Source of the DNA: CAVOJV01 sp963696325
Lineage (GTDB): Bacteria > Pseudomonadota > Gammaproteobacteria > Competibacterales > Competibacteraceae
Direction: 5' to 3'
NCBI GenBank assembly: GCA_963696325.1
Contig: CAVOJV010000072.1
Coordinates: 28,161-92,160, forward strand
DNA: 64,000 bases
Each line of letters opens with the position of its first letter. Position 1 is the stretch's first letter. The notes beneath the pieces are model-generated. The model saw nothing but the letters and a program-made list of their open reading frames with translations, had not been told where the DNA came from and did no database searches. A program made the position numbers and the translations under genes. This document shows, piece by piece, positions 1 to 8,552 of the stretch.

Positions 1-1
1 C

Positions 2-286
2 GAGTATCAGGTACCCGTCCTGCCGCCGGAACTGGCGGCCCTCATGGGGACCGCCGGCGCACTCGGCTTGCCCATCCTCCTCGCACTCGGCCTGGCTGGG
101 CGTTTTGGCGCCGCCGGTCTGTCGGTGATGAATGTCATAGCCGTTATTTCCTATGCCGATCTTTCCGATCTCGGCCGTCAGGATCATGTGCTGTGGGGCG
201 CGCTACTGCGGGTCATTCTCTTTCACGGGCCAGGGCGCTGGTCGCTGGATTACTGGCTGAAGCAGCGCTGGGGAAGAGCGCACTAA
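2..286 (+). CDS. DoxX-family membrane protein, C-terminal part (cut by window edge)
   Basis: The frame is open from the first base of the window and ends at 286, so this is the 3' end of a longer gene. The visible 94 residues run from LPPELAALMG through LPILLALGLAGRF to the ending HGPGRWSLDYWLKQRW. This is the usual layout of a DoxX/DoxD C-terminus: two hydrophobic helices and a closing GPG-S-D motif. DoxX proteins are small four-helix inner-membrane proteins with poorly defined redox-linked roles. The internal ATG at 44 is not the true start. Confidence is good for the family and low for any function. Confidence 0.7.
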   Translation, partial: EYQVPVLPPELAALMGTAGALGLPILLALGLAGRFGAAGLSVMNVIAVISYADLSDLGRQDHVLWGALLRVILFHGPGRWSLDYWLKQRWGRAH

Positions 287-670
287 ATGACTGCCTTCTG
301 CTGATCGAGTCGCTGAAAGGATAAAATCGGCATTGATCACTGACCGCTTTAGACGTCCTAGGAGCCATTCGTGATCAATATCCAAGCGACTGGCCATCGG
401 CCTGAACGGCCATTGAGGACAGGCACCTTGAGCGTCAGCTGCACTTCGCATTGCAGCCGTTCATCCTGGCCCGCTGAAAAAACTGGGCCGACGAGTCTGG
501 GCGACCGCTTACCGAAAAACGCTACTCACCCTATCGACCCATTACAGCCATCGGCACTGCCTTTGTCATAGGGCGGCTTCATAAACATGGCTGTCGCTTG
601 CCAAGAAGATAAATTGCAAACCACCGTAACAAACGCGATCCGAATCTCAAGGAACTGACTCTATCCGTGG
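287..670. other. No supported gene
   Basis: About 380 bases separate the DoxX stop from the tandem repeat at 671. A short open frame (371-571) is rich in Ser, Pro and Arg and looks like none I know. I see no tRNA, clear terminator or IS end here. Confidence 0.4.
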
Positions 671-702
671 TCTGACCCCGATTACTTCTGACCCCGATTA
701 CT
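671..702. repeat. Two perfect tandem copies of a 16-bp unit
   Basis: The unit TCTGACCCCGATTACT occurs at 671-686 and again at 687-702 with no spacer. The stop codon of the minus-strand VTT gene (682-684) lies inside the repeat, so the last few residues (SNRGQK) are encoded by repeat sequence. This suggests that the original 3' end of that gene was altered. Confidence 0.8.
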
Positions 703-1374
703 TCTGGGCTTCACGTGATCGGCGCGGCGCAGCGTCCGCCGCTGGCGGTAAAGCACGCCCCAGGCAGCGGCGGCCAAGACCACGAGAAGCACCCACGCCC
801 AGAGCGGCATCGCCAGCATCCGATCGCCCAGGATCGACAACAGGATGACGAGCGGAAGGATCCCCAATCCGGTGGCCCACAGGAACGTCCACCATGAAAT
901 GCCGGTCAGTGCCGCGACATAGTTGATCAGGTTGAACGCGATCACCGGAACCAGGCGCGCGACCAGCAGCGCCGCTGCGCCACGATCCTGTGACCAGAGC
1001 GACATCCGTTCCCATTGGCCGGCCGGCACCATGCGCTCGACGAATGGACGCCCCAGCGTCCGAACGACGGCGAAGGCGAACGACGCCCCCAGCATCGCTC
1101 CGACCCAGGTGATCACCGTGCCCCACCATGGGCCGTAGACCATCCCGTTCGCGCACGCGATGATCTCGGCCGGGAAGGGTAGGAACGAGTGCGCCACCAT
1201 CAGGCCGATCGAGCCGGCAACGCCCCACATGCCCCAGTCGCGAATCTGCTGCGCCGTGCCTTCGACGCTGGCGTCGAACTCGAGCGTGACGAACGCCCAC
1301 ACGATGGCGGCGGCCGCGAGCAAGACAAGCGTCGCGGCGACCCACTTCAGCCCTGCCGCGGGATTTTTATTCAC
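682..1374 (-). CDS. TVP38/TMEM64 (VTT-domain) inner-membrane protein
   Basis: A 230-residue hydrophobic protein. Residues 10-30 form a first transmembrane segment. The central VTT (SNARE-associated/DedA-like) domain contains FPAEIIACANG, a G-rich stretch GAMLGASFAF, and VARLVPVIAFNLINYVAALTG, followed by two more helices. VTT proteins act in membrane lipid transport or homeostasis, but the substrate here is unknown. The start is GTG at 1374, directly after the TAG (1375-1377) of an upstream reading-frame remnant, which implies earlier translational coupling. The C-terminal tail is Arg-rich and ends inside a tandem repeat, so the original end may be lost. Confidence 0.8.
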   Translation of the reverse strand: MNKNPAAGLKWVAATLVLLAAAAIVWAFVTLEFDASVEGTAQQIRDWGMWGVAGSIGLMVAHSFLPFPAEIIACANGMVYGPWWGTVITWVGAMLGASFAFAVVRTLGRPFVERMVPAGQWERMSLWSQDRGAAALLVARLVPVIAFNLINYVAALTGISWWTFLWATGLGILPLVILLSILGDRMLAMPLWAWVLLVVLAAAAWGVLYRQRRTLRRADHVKPRSNRGQK

Positions 1375-1528
1375 CTACCAGCGCTCGCCGGAGAGCTTGA
1401 GGACGAGGCCCGAATCTGTCTCCGCGATGTAGAGATGTCGCCGCATCGAACACCGGGGCGCGCGGTCCCCGCAGGCCCTGCAGCAGTACCATCACGGTGC
1501 CGTCCGGTTTGATCCGGGACAGCTTCCT
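1375..1528 (-). pseudogene. C-terminal remnant of an NHL/SMP-30-like beta-propeller protein
   Basis: On the minus strand one frame reads LSRIKPDGTVMVLLQGL then GPRAPVFDAA. A second frame continues as HLYIAETDSGLVLKLSGERW and stops at 1375. Joined across one frameshift near 1440 they give a typical last propeller blade of the gluconolactonase/NHL type. The upstream part ends at the 41-bp palindrome at 1525-1565, so only the 3' scrap of the gene survives. The family is inferred from the blade pattern alone. Confidence 0.45.
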
Positions 1529-1565
1529 CGCTCATTAATGTGGTGCACCACATAATGAGCGAGGA
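1525..1565. repeat. 41-bp near-perfect palindrome (20-bp arms)
   Basis: The left arm runs from 1525 (TCCTCGCTCATT, one unpaired A at 1537, ATGTGGTG) and the right arm from 1546 (CACCACAT, AATGAGCGAGGA). The 16-bp core at 1538-1553 is perfectly symmetric. It sits where the propeller remnant on the minus strand ends. It could be an operator, the junction of an inverted duplication, or an assembly fold-back. Confidence 0.8.
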
Positions 1566-1905
1566 TGCCGCATTCGAGATAACGGCGGAAGGTTCGCTCG
1601 ACATACGCGGGTGGCGACTCACCGGATGGTCCGGTGGCGAGTTCCAGCCAGGTTTCGAGGTTCGTCTGGACAATGCGATACTACAGCGTCCGCTCGGGAC
1701 GGCGGCGTTGGTAGCGCTGGGTAGCGGGCGCGACGCATTGAGCGGCGGCTGCCATCGAGTAGGCCCATCCTAGCCGGGTAACCAAGACAGGATACTTCAG
1801 CGCCGCCGGCAAGGCGACGCCAGCGAACAGCAATTGAAGAAAACGGCAGAAGTTGAGTCTCATCACGCAAGCCTGATGCGAACGCTTGTCTCTCTCATGT
1901 AAAGC
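1566..1905. other. No supported gene
   Basis: Both strands have short open frames here, including a 61-residue minus-strand frame at 1681-1866 with one hydrophobic stretch (LLFAGVALPAALKYPVLV). None has a good ribosome-binding site or a recognisable family, and the sequence looks like degenerate accessory DNA. Confidence 0.3.
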
Positions 1906-2955
1906 TCAATCAAGATGCCACAAATCGATGCTCCCCGTCGTCCCACCTGATACCATAAGCTTGCCATCCGGGGACAAAGCGACGGAATAGATGCCGGCGT
2001 CCCCTTCCGGTTCCACTGAGTCGCCAAGAAAATGAAGCATTCGCCCGGACTTCACTTCCCAAACCCGGGCGGTATTGTCCCCGCTCCCAGACGCCAATCT
2101 TGTTCCATTCGATGAGAAAGCAACGGACTTAACGACGCCTTGGTGTCCCGCGAGAGTCCGGGTTTCGTGTGCTTCGCGCACGTTCCATAGCTTGATCGTC
2201 TTGTCGGCGCTGGCCGAAGCGAATAGAGCGCCGTCAGGCGAAAACGCGACGGCGCGCACGGCGTTGTCATGGCCGCGCAGCGTCCCTATTTCCCGCCCGC
2301 TTGCCACGTCCCAAAGCTTGATTGTGTTGTCGCCGCTGCCTGACGCCAGGACTTTCCCGTCCGGCGAGAAGGCGACAGCAAATACCATGGCCGCGTGTCC
2401 ACGCAGGATCAAAATCTCCCTGCCGCTCGCGGTGTCCCACAGCCTGACTGTCATGTCCAGGCTCCCCGAGGCGAGAAGCTTGCCATCGCGAGAGAAGGCG
2501 ACCGAGCGTACCGGACCCTCGTGTCCCAGCAGGGTTCGAATGGCATGGCCGTTCTGGGCGTTCCAGAGCCGAATGGTTTTGTCCGCGCTACCGGAAGCCA
2601 CAATTCTGCCGTCACGCGAGAAGGCGACGGAGAACACTATGGCGGTATGGCCCGCCATCGTTGCCATTTCGTGGCCGGTTGCCACGTCCCACACCTTGAT
2701 TCGCTGATCAAAGCTTCCCGACACGAGCCTTTTGCCATCCGGGGAGAAGGCAACAGCGCCGACCACGTTGTCATGACCAGCGAGAGAGCGAACTCGCCGG
2801 TCGATTGTGGCATCCACTTTCTCCAGGATCGCAGGCGTCGCCGCGCCAGTTTGAGCGTTCAGGGGGCCGGTGAGAGGGACTTCCGGAGCAGCCAAGCAAG
2901 TCCGGCCCGATATGGCCAATACAGTCATCAAGCCCATCGCCATTCCCAGTTGCAT
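1906..2955 (-). CDS. Secreted seven-bladed WD40 repeat protein
   Basis: The start is set at ATG 2955, because GAGGAAG lies about 8 bases upstream and the protein then begins with a signal peptide (MQLGMAMGLMTVLAISGRTCLA, likely cleaved after AA). The longer frame from 3012 would place 19 charged residues before the signal. After a short linker come seven WD40 blades of about 42 residues with the repeated cores VAFSPDG, LASGS, DNTIKLWDV. These make one complete beta-propeller, presumably an exported protein-binding scaffold. The blades are very similar to each other, which suggests recent internal duplication. No catalytic domain is attached, unlike the kinase or caspase fusions common in WD40 proteins. 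Partner unknown. Confidence 0.8.
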   Translation of the reverse strand: MQLGMAMGLMTVLAISGRTCLAAPEVPLTGPLNAQTGAATPAILEKVDATIDRRVRSLAGHDNVVGAVAFSPDGKRLVSGSFDQRIKVWDVATGHEMATMAGHTAIVFSVAFSRDGRIVASGSADKTIRLWNAQNGHAIRTLLGHEGPVRSVAFSRDGKLLASGSLDMTVRLWDTASGREILILRGHAAMVFAVAFSPDGKVLASGSGDNTIKLWDVASGREIGTLRGHDNAVRAVAFSPDGALFASASADKTIKLWNVREAHETRTLAGHQGVVKSVAFSSNGTRLASGSGDNTARVWEVKSGRMLHFLGDSVEPEGDAGIYSVALSPDGKLMVSGGTTGSIDLWHLD

Positions 2956-3027
2956 TTCAGCTTCCTCCAGGTAGTCTGATATTGCTTCGCACCCGCACCC
3001 GTTAGGGCTCAAACGGGTTCTAATGAC

Positions 3028-3106
3028 ATGGACGCGCCCTACCTAACACGGCATCGCTGTGCCAGAGTGGGTGCGTTTTAAACAGCCCGTCAGGAGGGGC
3101 GTCCAT
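3028..3106 (+). promoter_or_regulatory. Possible hairpin covering the IS110 transposase ribosome-binding site
   Basis: ATGGACGCGCCCT at 3028-3040 is nearly complementary to AGGAGGGGCGTCCAT at 3092-3106, which contains the strong AGGAGG and the start codon of the transposase. Read-through RNA starting upstream could fold and hide the start, a known way for IS elements to avoid activation by outside promoters. The pairing has one bulged base and the function is inferred. Confidence 0.3.
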
Positions 3107-4154
3107 GAACAAGATTACTTTGATCGGCCTTGATTTAGCAAAATCGGTATTCCAGGTCCACGGGGTGGATGCCGAGGGGAATACGGTGCTCAAGAAACGA
3201 TTAACCCGGACCCAGATGGGCGAGTTTTTCGCCCAACAGGAACCGTGCCTGGTGGCCCTGGAAGCCTGTGGCAGTGCTCACTACTGGGCACGCCAACTGG
3301 CACCATTCGGTCACCCGCCCCGGCTTATTCCACCGCAGTACGTAAAGCCCTTTGTCAAAACCAACAAGAACGATGCGGCGGATGCCGCGGCCATCGCTAC
3401 CGCGGCCCGGCAGCCCGATATGCCGATGGTGACAGTCAAGTCCCCTGACCAACAGGCGGTTCTTTCTGTTCACCGGGCGCGGGATGGGTTGGTGAAAAGT
3501 CGCACCGCCCTCTGCAATCAAATCCGGGGATTGCTCACTGAATTCGGGGTAGTCTTACCGGTAGGTGCTCATCAGCTCCAATCCCGCGTGCCAGCCCTCT
3601 TGGAGGAGGGGGAAAACGACTTACCCGACCTGCTGCGCCAGAGTATCCAGCGGTTGTACGAACACTTGAAGCATCTGGCACAAGAGATTGAACAGTGCGA
3701 GGCGATGATCACGGCCTGGCAGCGTCAGAATGACGCCAGTCAGCGTTTAGCCGCCATTCCGGGTGTCGGTGTGCTCACTGCCACGGCCATCGTGGCCACC
3801 GTCGGCGATGCCAGGCAGTATCGCAATGGCCGCCAGTTTGCGGCCGCGCTGGGTTTGGTTCCGAAGCAGTATTCTTCCGGCAATAAGCAGCGGTTGCAAG
3901 GCATCAGCAAGCGTGGTGATGGCTATCTTCGACAGCTATTGATCCATGGGGCGCGGACCGTCTGGCGTTTCCGTCAGAAGGCGCCTGATTTTGAACAGAC
4001 CTGGTTGGGGCGCCTGGCGAAACGCCGCCCCACCAACGTAGCACTGGTGGCCCTGGCCAACAAGCGGGCGCGGACCCTCTGGGCGATGCTCGCTCATGGC
4101 CGGACCTACGATCCCGCCTTCAAGCCGCAGGGGATGCCCGTCACGGCCGCTTAG
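3105..4154 (+). CDS. IS110-family (IS1111-like) transposase
   Basis: A full-length 349-residue DEDD transposase/recombinase. The N-terminal RuvC-like domain shows IGLDLAKSVFQVHG (first Asp), LEACGSAHYWAR (Glu) and KNDAADAAAIATAA (two Asp). A helical linker follows (residues 150-215). The C-terminal Transposase_20 domain has IPGVGVLTATAIVATVGD and the serine region LQGISKRGDGYLRQLLIHGAR. IS110 enzymes cut and join through an RNA-guided (bridge RNA) serine mechanism and leave no long terminal repeats. A good AGGAGG precedes the ATG. The frame is intact, so the element may be active. Confidence 0.9.
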   Translation: MNKITLIGLDLAKSVFQVHGVDAEGNTVLKKRLTRTQMGEFFAQQEPCLVALEACGSAHYWARQLAPFGHPPRLIPPQYVKPFVKTNKNDAADAAAIATAARQPDMPMVTVKSPDQQAVLSVHRARDGLVKSRTALCNQIRGLLTEFGVVLPVGAHQLQSRVPALLEEGENDLPDLLRQSIQRLYEHLKHLAQEIEQCEAMITAWQRQNDASQRLAAIPGVGVLTATAIVATVGDARQYRNGRQFAAALGLVPKQYSSGNKQRLQGISKRGDGYLRQLLIHGARTVWRFRQKAPDFEQTWLGRLAKRRPTNVALVALANKRARTLWAMLAHGRTYDPAFKPQGMPVTAA

Positions 4155-4400
4155 CGAACCCTTCACCAACCTTTTTGATTGCCCAAGACCACGGAGTGCG
4201 CAGGCGATTGATCAGATGATGGCAGGACAGGTCAACCCGGGATCGGCCCAACCCGAAATGCAACACGCGCCCCGAGCGCGAGGTTCTGATGGGCCACCGA
4301 TCCGCGGATTTCATTACGGCCAGAGATTCAGAACTCTCACGAAAAGGCCGAATACATGGCCGCTACTTTTCCTGACAGCATGCTTCGATCAAGACCCCTT
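4155..4400 (+). ncRNA. Candidate IS110/IS1111 3' noncoding end with bridge (seek) RNA
   Basis: About 250 bases after the transposase stop have no coding frame of note but several self-complementary stretches, for example GCGCCCCGAGCGCG around 4268 and paired G/C blocks between 4230 and 4310. In the IS1111 branch of IS110 elements the guide RNA is encoded in the 3' noncoding end, and this stretch has the right place and length. I cannot fold it or find the target-matching loops by eye, and the exact right end of the IS is not resolved. Confidence 0.35.
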
Positions 4401-4423
4401 GCAATTCTCGGCGCGTCCATACA

Positions 4424-5222
4424 TGTTGCGTTAACGGAGAGGGCTTGATTTCGGTAAGCTACGCGCCCAACGAATAGCATCGCGAGCACCTCCATGATCG
4501 ACTTCACAGGCCATCGCTTCGAACAAGACATCATCCTTACCGGTGTCCGTGGGTACCTAGCATACCCGTTGAGTTATCGGAACCTGGAAAAAATGATGGC
4601 GGAGCGTGGCGTCGAGGTCGACCATGCCACGATCTACCGCTGGGTCCAGAAGTTCACTCCCCCACTGGAAGCCGCTTTCCGGAAAGGGAAGAAGCGCCCG
4701 ATGGGTAACAGTTGGCGGATGGATGAAACGTACAGCAAGAGCAAAGGCCAGTGGAAGTACCTCTACCGCGCCGTCGATCGGGACGGCCAGACCCTCGACT
4801 TCCTGCTCACCGCCTATCGTGACAAGCAGGCCGCGCGGCGCTTTTTCAAGCAGGCCGTGCGCCAGCATGGTCTTCCGGCCACGGTCACGATCGATAAGAG
4901 CGGGGCCAATACCGCGGCGATCGAGGCACTGAAGGAGGACACCGGTCACGCCATCGAGATCCGCCAGAACCAGTACTTGAACAATCTAGTGGAGCAGGAT
5001 CATCGCGCGGTCAAACGGATCGTCCGGCCGATGTTAGGATTCCAATCCTTCCGCTCGGCCCGGGTGACCCTGTCAGGCATCGAACTCATGCCCATGATCA
5101 AGAAAGGACAGATGATCACGGTCGACGGCCAACAGCTGTCCGCCGCAGGACAGTTTTATTCATTGGCCGCCTAAAAACCCGTGAGGGTAGCCGAACCGCG
5201 CTCGAAAGAAATTAACGCAACA
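4424..5222 (+). mobile_element. IS6-family insertion sequence with matching ends
   Basis: The inner terminal sequence TGTTGCGTTAA at 4424-4434 reappears inverted as TTAACGCAACA at 5212-5222, enclosing one complete transposase. IS6 elements are about 800 bp, as here. Outer bases differ (ACA on the left, GAAC on the right), so the true tips may lie a few bases further out. No 8-bp target duplication is evident. The right end abuts the group II intron at 5227. Ends of the same type occur at 62495-62592 and 63055-63117. Confidence 0.75.
4494..5174 (+). CDS. IS6-family DDE transposase
   Basis: 226 residues, the usual length. A short N-terminal zinc/HTH-like region (YLAYPLSYRNLEKMMAERG, then HATIYRWVQKF) precedes the catalytic core. 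The core has the triad Asp in WRMDETYSKSKG, Asp in TVTIDKSGAN and Glu in NNLVEQDHRAVKR, with the family ending GIELMPMIKKGQM. The enzyme performs replicative or conservative transposition that forms cointegrates. The frame is intact. The ATG at 4494 is the common IS6 start (MIDFTGHRFEQDIIL). Confidence 0.92.
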   Translation: MIDFTGHRFEQDIILTGVRGYLAYPLSYRNLEKMMAERGVEVDHATIYRWVQKFTPPLEAAFRKGKKRPMGNSWRMDETYSKSKGQWKYLYRAVDRDGQTLDFLLTAYRDKQAARRFFKQAVRQHGLPATVTIDKSGANTAAIEALKEDTGHAIEIRQNQYLNNLVEQDHRAVKRIVRPMLGFQSFRSARVTLSGIELMPMIKKGQMITVDGQQLSAAGQFYSLAA

Positions 5223-5226
5223 GAAC

Positions 5227-5963
5227 GTGTGCCACGAGGCGCCGAAGGAACTAGGAAGTAACGAAGGTGCATAACTTGTGAAGAGATGGCGGAAGGCCCG
5301 CCAAAGCCGCCCGGCAGGGGGAGGCTTTAAACGACCTCAAGCGGCTTTGGTTAAGAGTCAAGGTGGTGAGCGTTGAGGAAAAGGCGTCGCAAGAGACGTC
5401 ATGTAGGGAACAGTGAGACGAGCGCAAGCGAACCCTGGCGGAAGCATCGAAAGCGTATTCGATGACATCGAAACCGGGTCTTGTTCTGTGGCCTGGGAGA
5501 AGCCCAGAAGGGGCCTGTTTACTGGCTGGGCGGTGTCCGGTGCGGAGCGGGCGTGACGCTGTTCTAGGCTCTTGGCAGGAACGTGGGAACCTGTCGTGCC
5601 GATGTGAAGGGAGAGGTTCAAGTGGGTAACGCCACCAGCACGAATGTCCCGAGGCGGCGCACAGGGGCGGAGCAACTCGTAGTAGCGATGAAGCTTGGTA
5701 ATGCCGGTGGAGCGAAGGGGTTGCGTCATCCGGTTTTACGCATGAGTCAACCTGAAAGGGGAGGAACTGATGCGTGAAACAAAGCCATTTGCGATTTCCA
5801 AACGTGCCGTTTGGGCGGCCTACCGGCGGGTGAAGGAAAACCGCGGGGTTGCCCATTGGCGCTTTGGCGTTAAGTTCCCGGCTGGAGGATGGGAGCCGGA
5901 TGACTTGAGAGGGTCACGTCCGGTTCTGCGAGGGCCTTGGGGTGAAACTCCCCAGGGCTACTC
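5227..5963 (+). ncRNA. Group II intron with most of its reverse-transcriptase ORF deleted
   Basis: The 5' end GTGTGCC at 5227 fits the group II GUGYG consensus. About 540 bases of structured, ORF-poor sequence follow, then the start of an intron-encoded protein at 5770. A domain V-like hairpin lies at about 5889-5924: GAGCCGGATGACTTGAGAGG pairs with TCACGTCCGGTTC. A domain VI-like stem with a GGCCTTGGGG/CCCCAGGGC helix ends near 5963. An intact intron of this kind is about 2 kb, so roughly 1.2 kb is missing. Exact 3' end and class are estimates. Confidence 0.7.
5770..5910 (+). pseudogene. Internally deleted group II intron reverse transcriptase
   Basis: The frame begins MRETKPFAISKRAVWAAY and RRVKENRG, the standard N-terminus of LtrA-type maturases, with GGGGAGG about 6 bases upstream. 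It then jumps to AHWRFGVKFPAGG, which resembles the C-terminal end of such proteins, and runs on into domain V. The reverse transcriptase, maturase and endonuclease domains (about 400 residues) are gone. The intron could splice or move only with a maturase supplied by another copy. Confidence 0.65.
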
Positions 5964-6117
5964 ACCCGAAAATCTTGCGTTTCTTCTCACTCACAATAAA
6001 CCCCGATTTCTCACCGGCTCCCATCTTAAAGGATCGTCTGGAAATTGGGGTCCACTATAGGGTGAATGATCTGGAAGGTGACAACGACGGGTTCACAACT
6101 TTCCGCATGACAGACAG

Positions 6118-6915
6118 TTGCTGATTCAGGAGAAGGGCATCGTCGAGTCCGGCGTCAACTACGTCAAACGCCGCTTCCTGCCGCTGCGCGAGTTCCGCAG
6201 TCTGGCCGACGCCAACCGCCAATTGGCGGAATGGGTGATGGGCGAAGCCGGCAACCGCTGCCACGGCACCACGCGGGAGAAGCCGCTGACCCGCTTCTGC
6301 CAAGTCGAAAAGCCGTTGCTGAAGGCGTTACCGGACAGGCCGCCGGAACTGGCGGTATGGGCCAAGGTCAAGGTGCATCGCGACGCCCATGTGCAGTACG
6401 CCAAATGCCTGTACTCGGTACCCTTCCGTCTTATGGGTCAGACGCTCTGGCTGAAGGCGAGTGATAGCCGGGTGAGCCTCTACCGTGCGCATGAACTGGT
6501 CGCCACTCACCCCCGCCAACCCCATCCCGGCTCCCGTTCCACGGTGCAAGACCCTCTGCCGCCCGAGGCCCTCGCCTGGAATCTCCAGGATACCCAATGG
6601 TGTTTGCGCGAGGCCCAACGCATCGGTTCACAATGCCCTGCATTGATCCAGACCCTGTTCGCCGATCAAGTGCTGTTCAACCGGCGCGCCGCCCAAGGCG
6701 TGTTGCGGCTGGAGAAGTCCTACGGCGCACGGCGTCTGGAAGCCGCTTGCGCACGGGCGATCCACGTTGGCAGCGTGCGCTATCGGACCGTCAAATCCAT
6801 CCTCGCCAAGGGACTGGAGCAAGACGTTCCACCACCGGCCGGCGACGCCACCCTGGCCGACACCTACACCCGCGGCGGACGTTTCTGTCGCGATACCCAA
6901 ACCCTGCTCCATTGA
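6118..6915 (+). pseudogene. IS21-family IstA transposase, C-terminal part
   Basis: 265 residues corresponding to the last half of IstA. They begin at KGIVESGVNYVKRRFLPLR, which carries the third catalytic Glu of the DDE triad, and continue through the C-terminal domain that binds the IS ends. The N-terminal HTH and the first two catalytic Asp are missing, so the protein cannot transpose. The break lies between the group II intron end (about 5963) and 6118. It is followed 9 bases later by istB, as in complete IS21 elements. Confidence 0.85.
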
Positions 6916-6924
6916 GGATCGGCC

Positions 6925-7713
6925 ATGAGTCCTAGCCCAGACCTTATCCCCTTACTCAAACAACTGCGCCTGTCCGGCCTCTTGGATTCGCTGGAAGCCC
7001 GCAACCGTGAAGCCATCGATGACCATCTGGCCTACATGGACTTTCGCAGTCTGCGGGTCCTTGATGAAGTCGCCCGTCGCGACCAGAAAAAACTGGCCCA
7101 ACGCCTACGGCGCGCCCACTTCCGCACTCAAAAAACGCTGGAGGGCTTCGACTTCAGCCGACTACCGAACCTGAACCGTGCGGCCATCCATGCCTTGGCG
7201 ACCTGCCGGTTTGTCGACGAAAAGGTCGCCGCGCTGATGGTCGGTCACTGTGGCACCGGCAAAAGCCATCTCGCCCAAGCCATCGGCCATAGCGCCGCCC
7301 GCCTCGGCCACGAGGGGTGGTTCACCACCCAGAGCCAATGGCTCGCCAGCCTGCGCAACGCCCAGGCCGTCGGCCACTACGAGCGGCGCTTGCAGACCCT
7401 GATCAAAACCCCGCTGCTCATCATCGACGATTTCGGGCTCAAACCCCTACACCCACCGGCAGATGAAAACTTTCACGACCTCATCGCCGAACGCTACGAG
7501 CGGGCAGCCACGATCCTAACCAGCAATTTGGATTTCAGCGAATGGGGCGATGCCTTCCCAGCCAACAAGATGCTCGGCGCAGCCACGTTGGATCGTATCC
7601 GCCATGGGGCCTATCGGGTCATCCTGGAAGGGGAAAGCTACCGGAGTCCGAAATCGCCAGTCGAAAAATCAAAAAACGATATTGCGAAAGGAGGAAAAAC
7701 CACTCATTCTTGA
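6925..7713 (+). CDS. istB: IS21-family helper ATPase IstB
   Basis: 262 residues of a DnaC/DnaA-like AAA+ ATPase. An N-terminal helical region (residues 1-75) is followed by Walker A GHCGTGKSHLAQA, Walker B LLIIDDFGLKPL and the sensor stretch ATILTSNLDFSEW. In IS21, IstB is the regulatory ATPase that loads IstA at target DNA. The gene itself is intact, but its partner istA is truncated, so this copy is probably without function unless it helps another IS21. The Walker A His in place of the common Pro is mildly unusual. Confidence 0.88.
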   Translation: MSPSPDLIPLLKQLRLSGLLDSLEARNREAIDDHLAYMDFRSLRVLDEVARRDQKKLAQRLRRAHFRTQKTLEGFDFSRLPNLNRAAIHALATCRFVDEKVAALMVGHCGTGKSHLAQAIGHSAARLGHEGWFTTQSQWLASLRNAQAVGHYERRLQTLIKTPLLIIDDFGLKPLHPPADENFHDLIAERYERAATILTSNLDFSEWGDAFPANKMLGAATLDRIRHGAYRVILEGESYRSPKSPVEKSKNDIAKGGKTTHS

Positions 7714-7748
7714 GGTCCGTTCGAGTCCCTGGTTTTGGCAGTTTCAAG

Positions 7749-7798
7749 TGGCGCCATTACGGCGAAAAACCCTGGCGCCATTATGCCGAAAAGTGACA
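7749..7798 (+). repeat. Right end of the IS21 element with two internal repeats
   Basis: TGGCGCCATTACGGCGAAAA (7749-7768) and TGGCGCCATTATGCCGAAAA (7773-7792) are the repeated terminal motifs typical of IS21 ends. They are followed by GTGACA, which puts the 3' tip at 7798. The element is inserted in the IS66 transposase gene on the minus strand. The matching left end is absent. Confidence 0.75.
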
Positions 7799-8424
7799 CG
7801 CGGACTGTACTTCTCGGTCCCCGCCATGGCTGGCAGCGGCGCTGTGAACACCGCGCCGCACGCTGAACAACCTAATTTCTCGAGTTCGTAGCGCACCGCC
7901 GACCGCCAGGCGTTGCCGTCACTCCGGATCTCCACCCCGGCCGGTAACGGATATAACGTCCCCCGGCCACCGGCCGGACACGCTTGACCGGCCACGAATG
8001 CCTCCTGCCGGCACACCTCCCGCGCCGCCCCGGCATGGCCGTCCGCCCCCTGACGCCCCTGGCCCACCCGGCGCACCGGCGCGCTCGGCGCCCGCGTCGC
8101 GCCCGCCGGCTCCTCAATCGGGGCCGCGCTCCCCGCCGCCGGAAGGGCGCCACCCGCCGCCGTCGTCAAACCGGCGTCCGCACCCGCCCAGGCCTCACCC
8201 CCGTCGGTCGGCAGTGGCCGCGGTCCCTCACCCAACAGGGCCCGCTTCAGCCGCGGCAGGCTAATCTTGGTCTCTCGCAGTGCCACTGTCAGCCAGAAAT
8301 AGAGCTGGATCAGCTTCACCAGCCGCCGCTGATCGTCGCCCGCCAACGAACTGGCCTGGATACGCTCAATCAACGCCTCGCTCTCTTCGCGGCTCAACTT
8401 CACTTCATCCGGTGGCGGTGGCAT
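7799..8424 (-). pseudogene. IS66-family transposase, N-terminal part
   Basis: From ATG 8424 the protein begins with an acidic helical segment (KLSREESEALIERIQ), then a long Ala/Gly/Pro linker. The zinc-ribbon-like region follows (GRGTLYPLPAGVEIR, then LEKLGCSACGAVFTAPLP and AGTEKYSPR), as in IS66 TnpC proteins. At 7798 the sequence runs into the inserted IS21 end, so the DDE catalytic domain is lost. The apparent frame to 7744 only reads IS21 DNA. Confidence 0.75.
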
Positions 8425-8552
8425 CGGTGTGGCAGGGGGGCATCATCCCAATCGCTAAGACGGACCGATGCTACCGGTTCTCGGTGCTTCAGTTCCACTG
8501 GAAATTGTGTTGGCTGTCAAACAGGCTTGCCGGAGGGACACGAGCGTTCAGC

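Noticed and set aside
671..702. CRISPR-like repeat
   Set aside because: Only two directly adjacent 16-bp units with no spacer between them.
1540..1773. Plus-strand 77-residue ORF beginning in the palindrome
   Set aside because: Its start lies in the inverted repeat, it has no ribosome-binding site and the composition is random-like.
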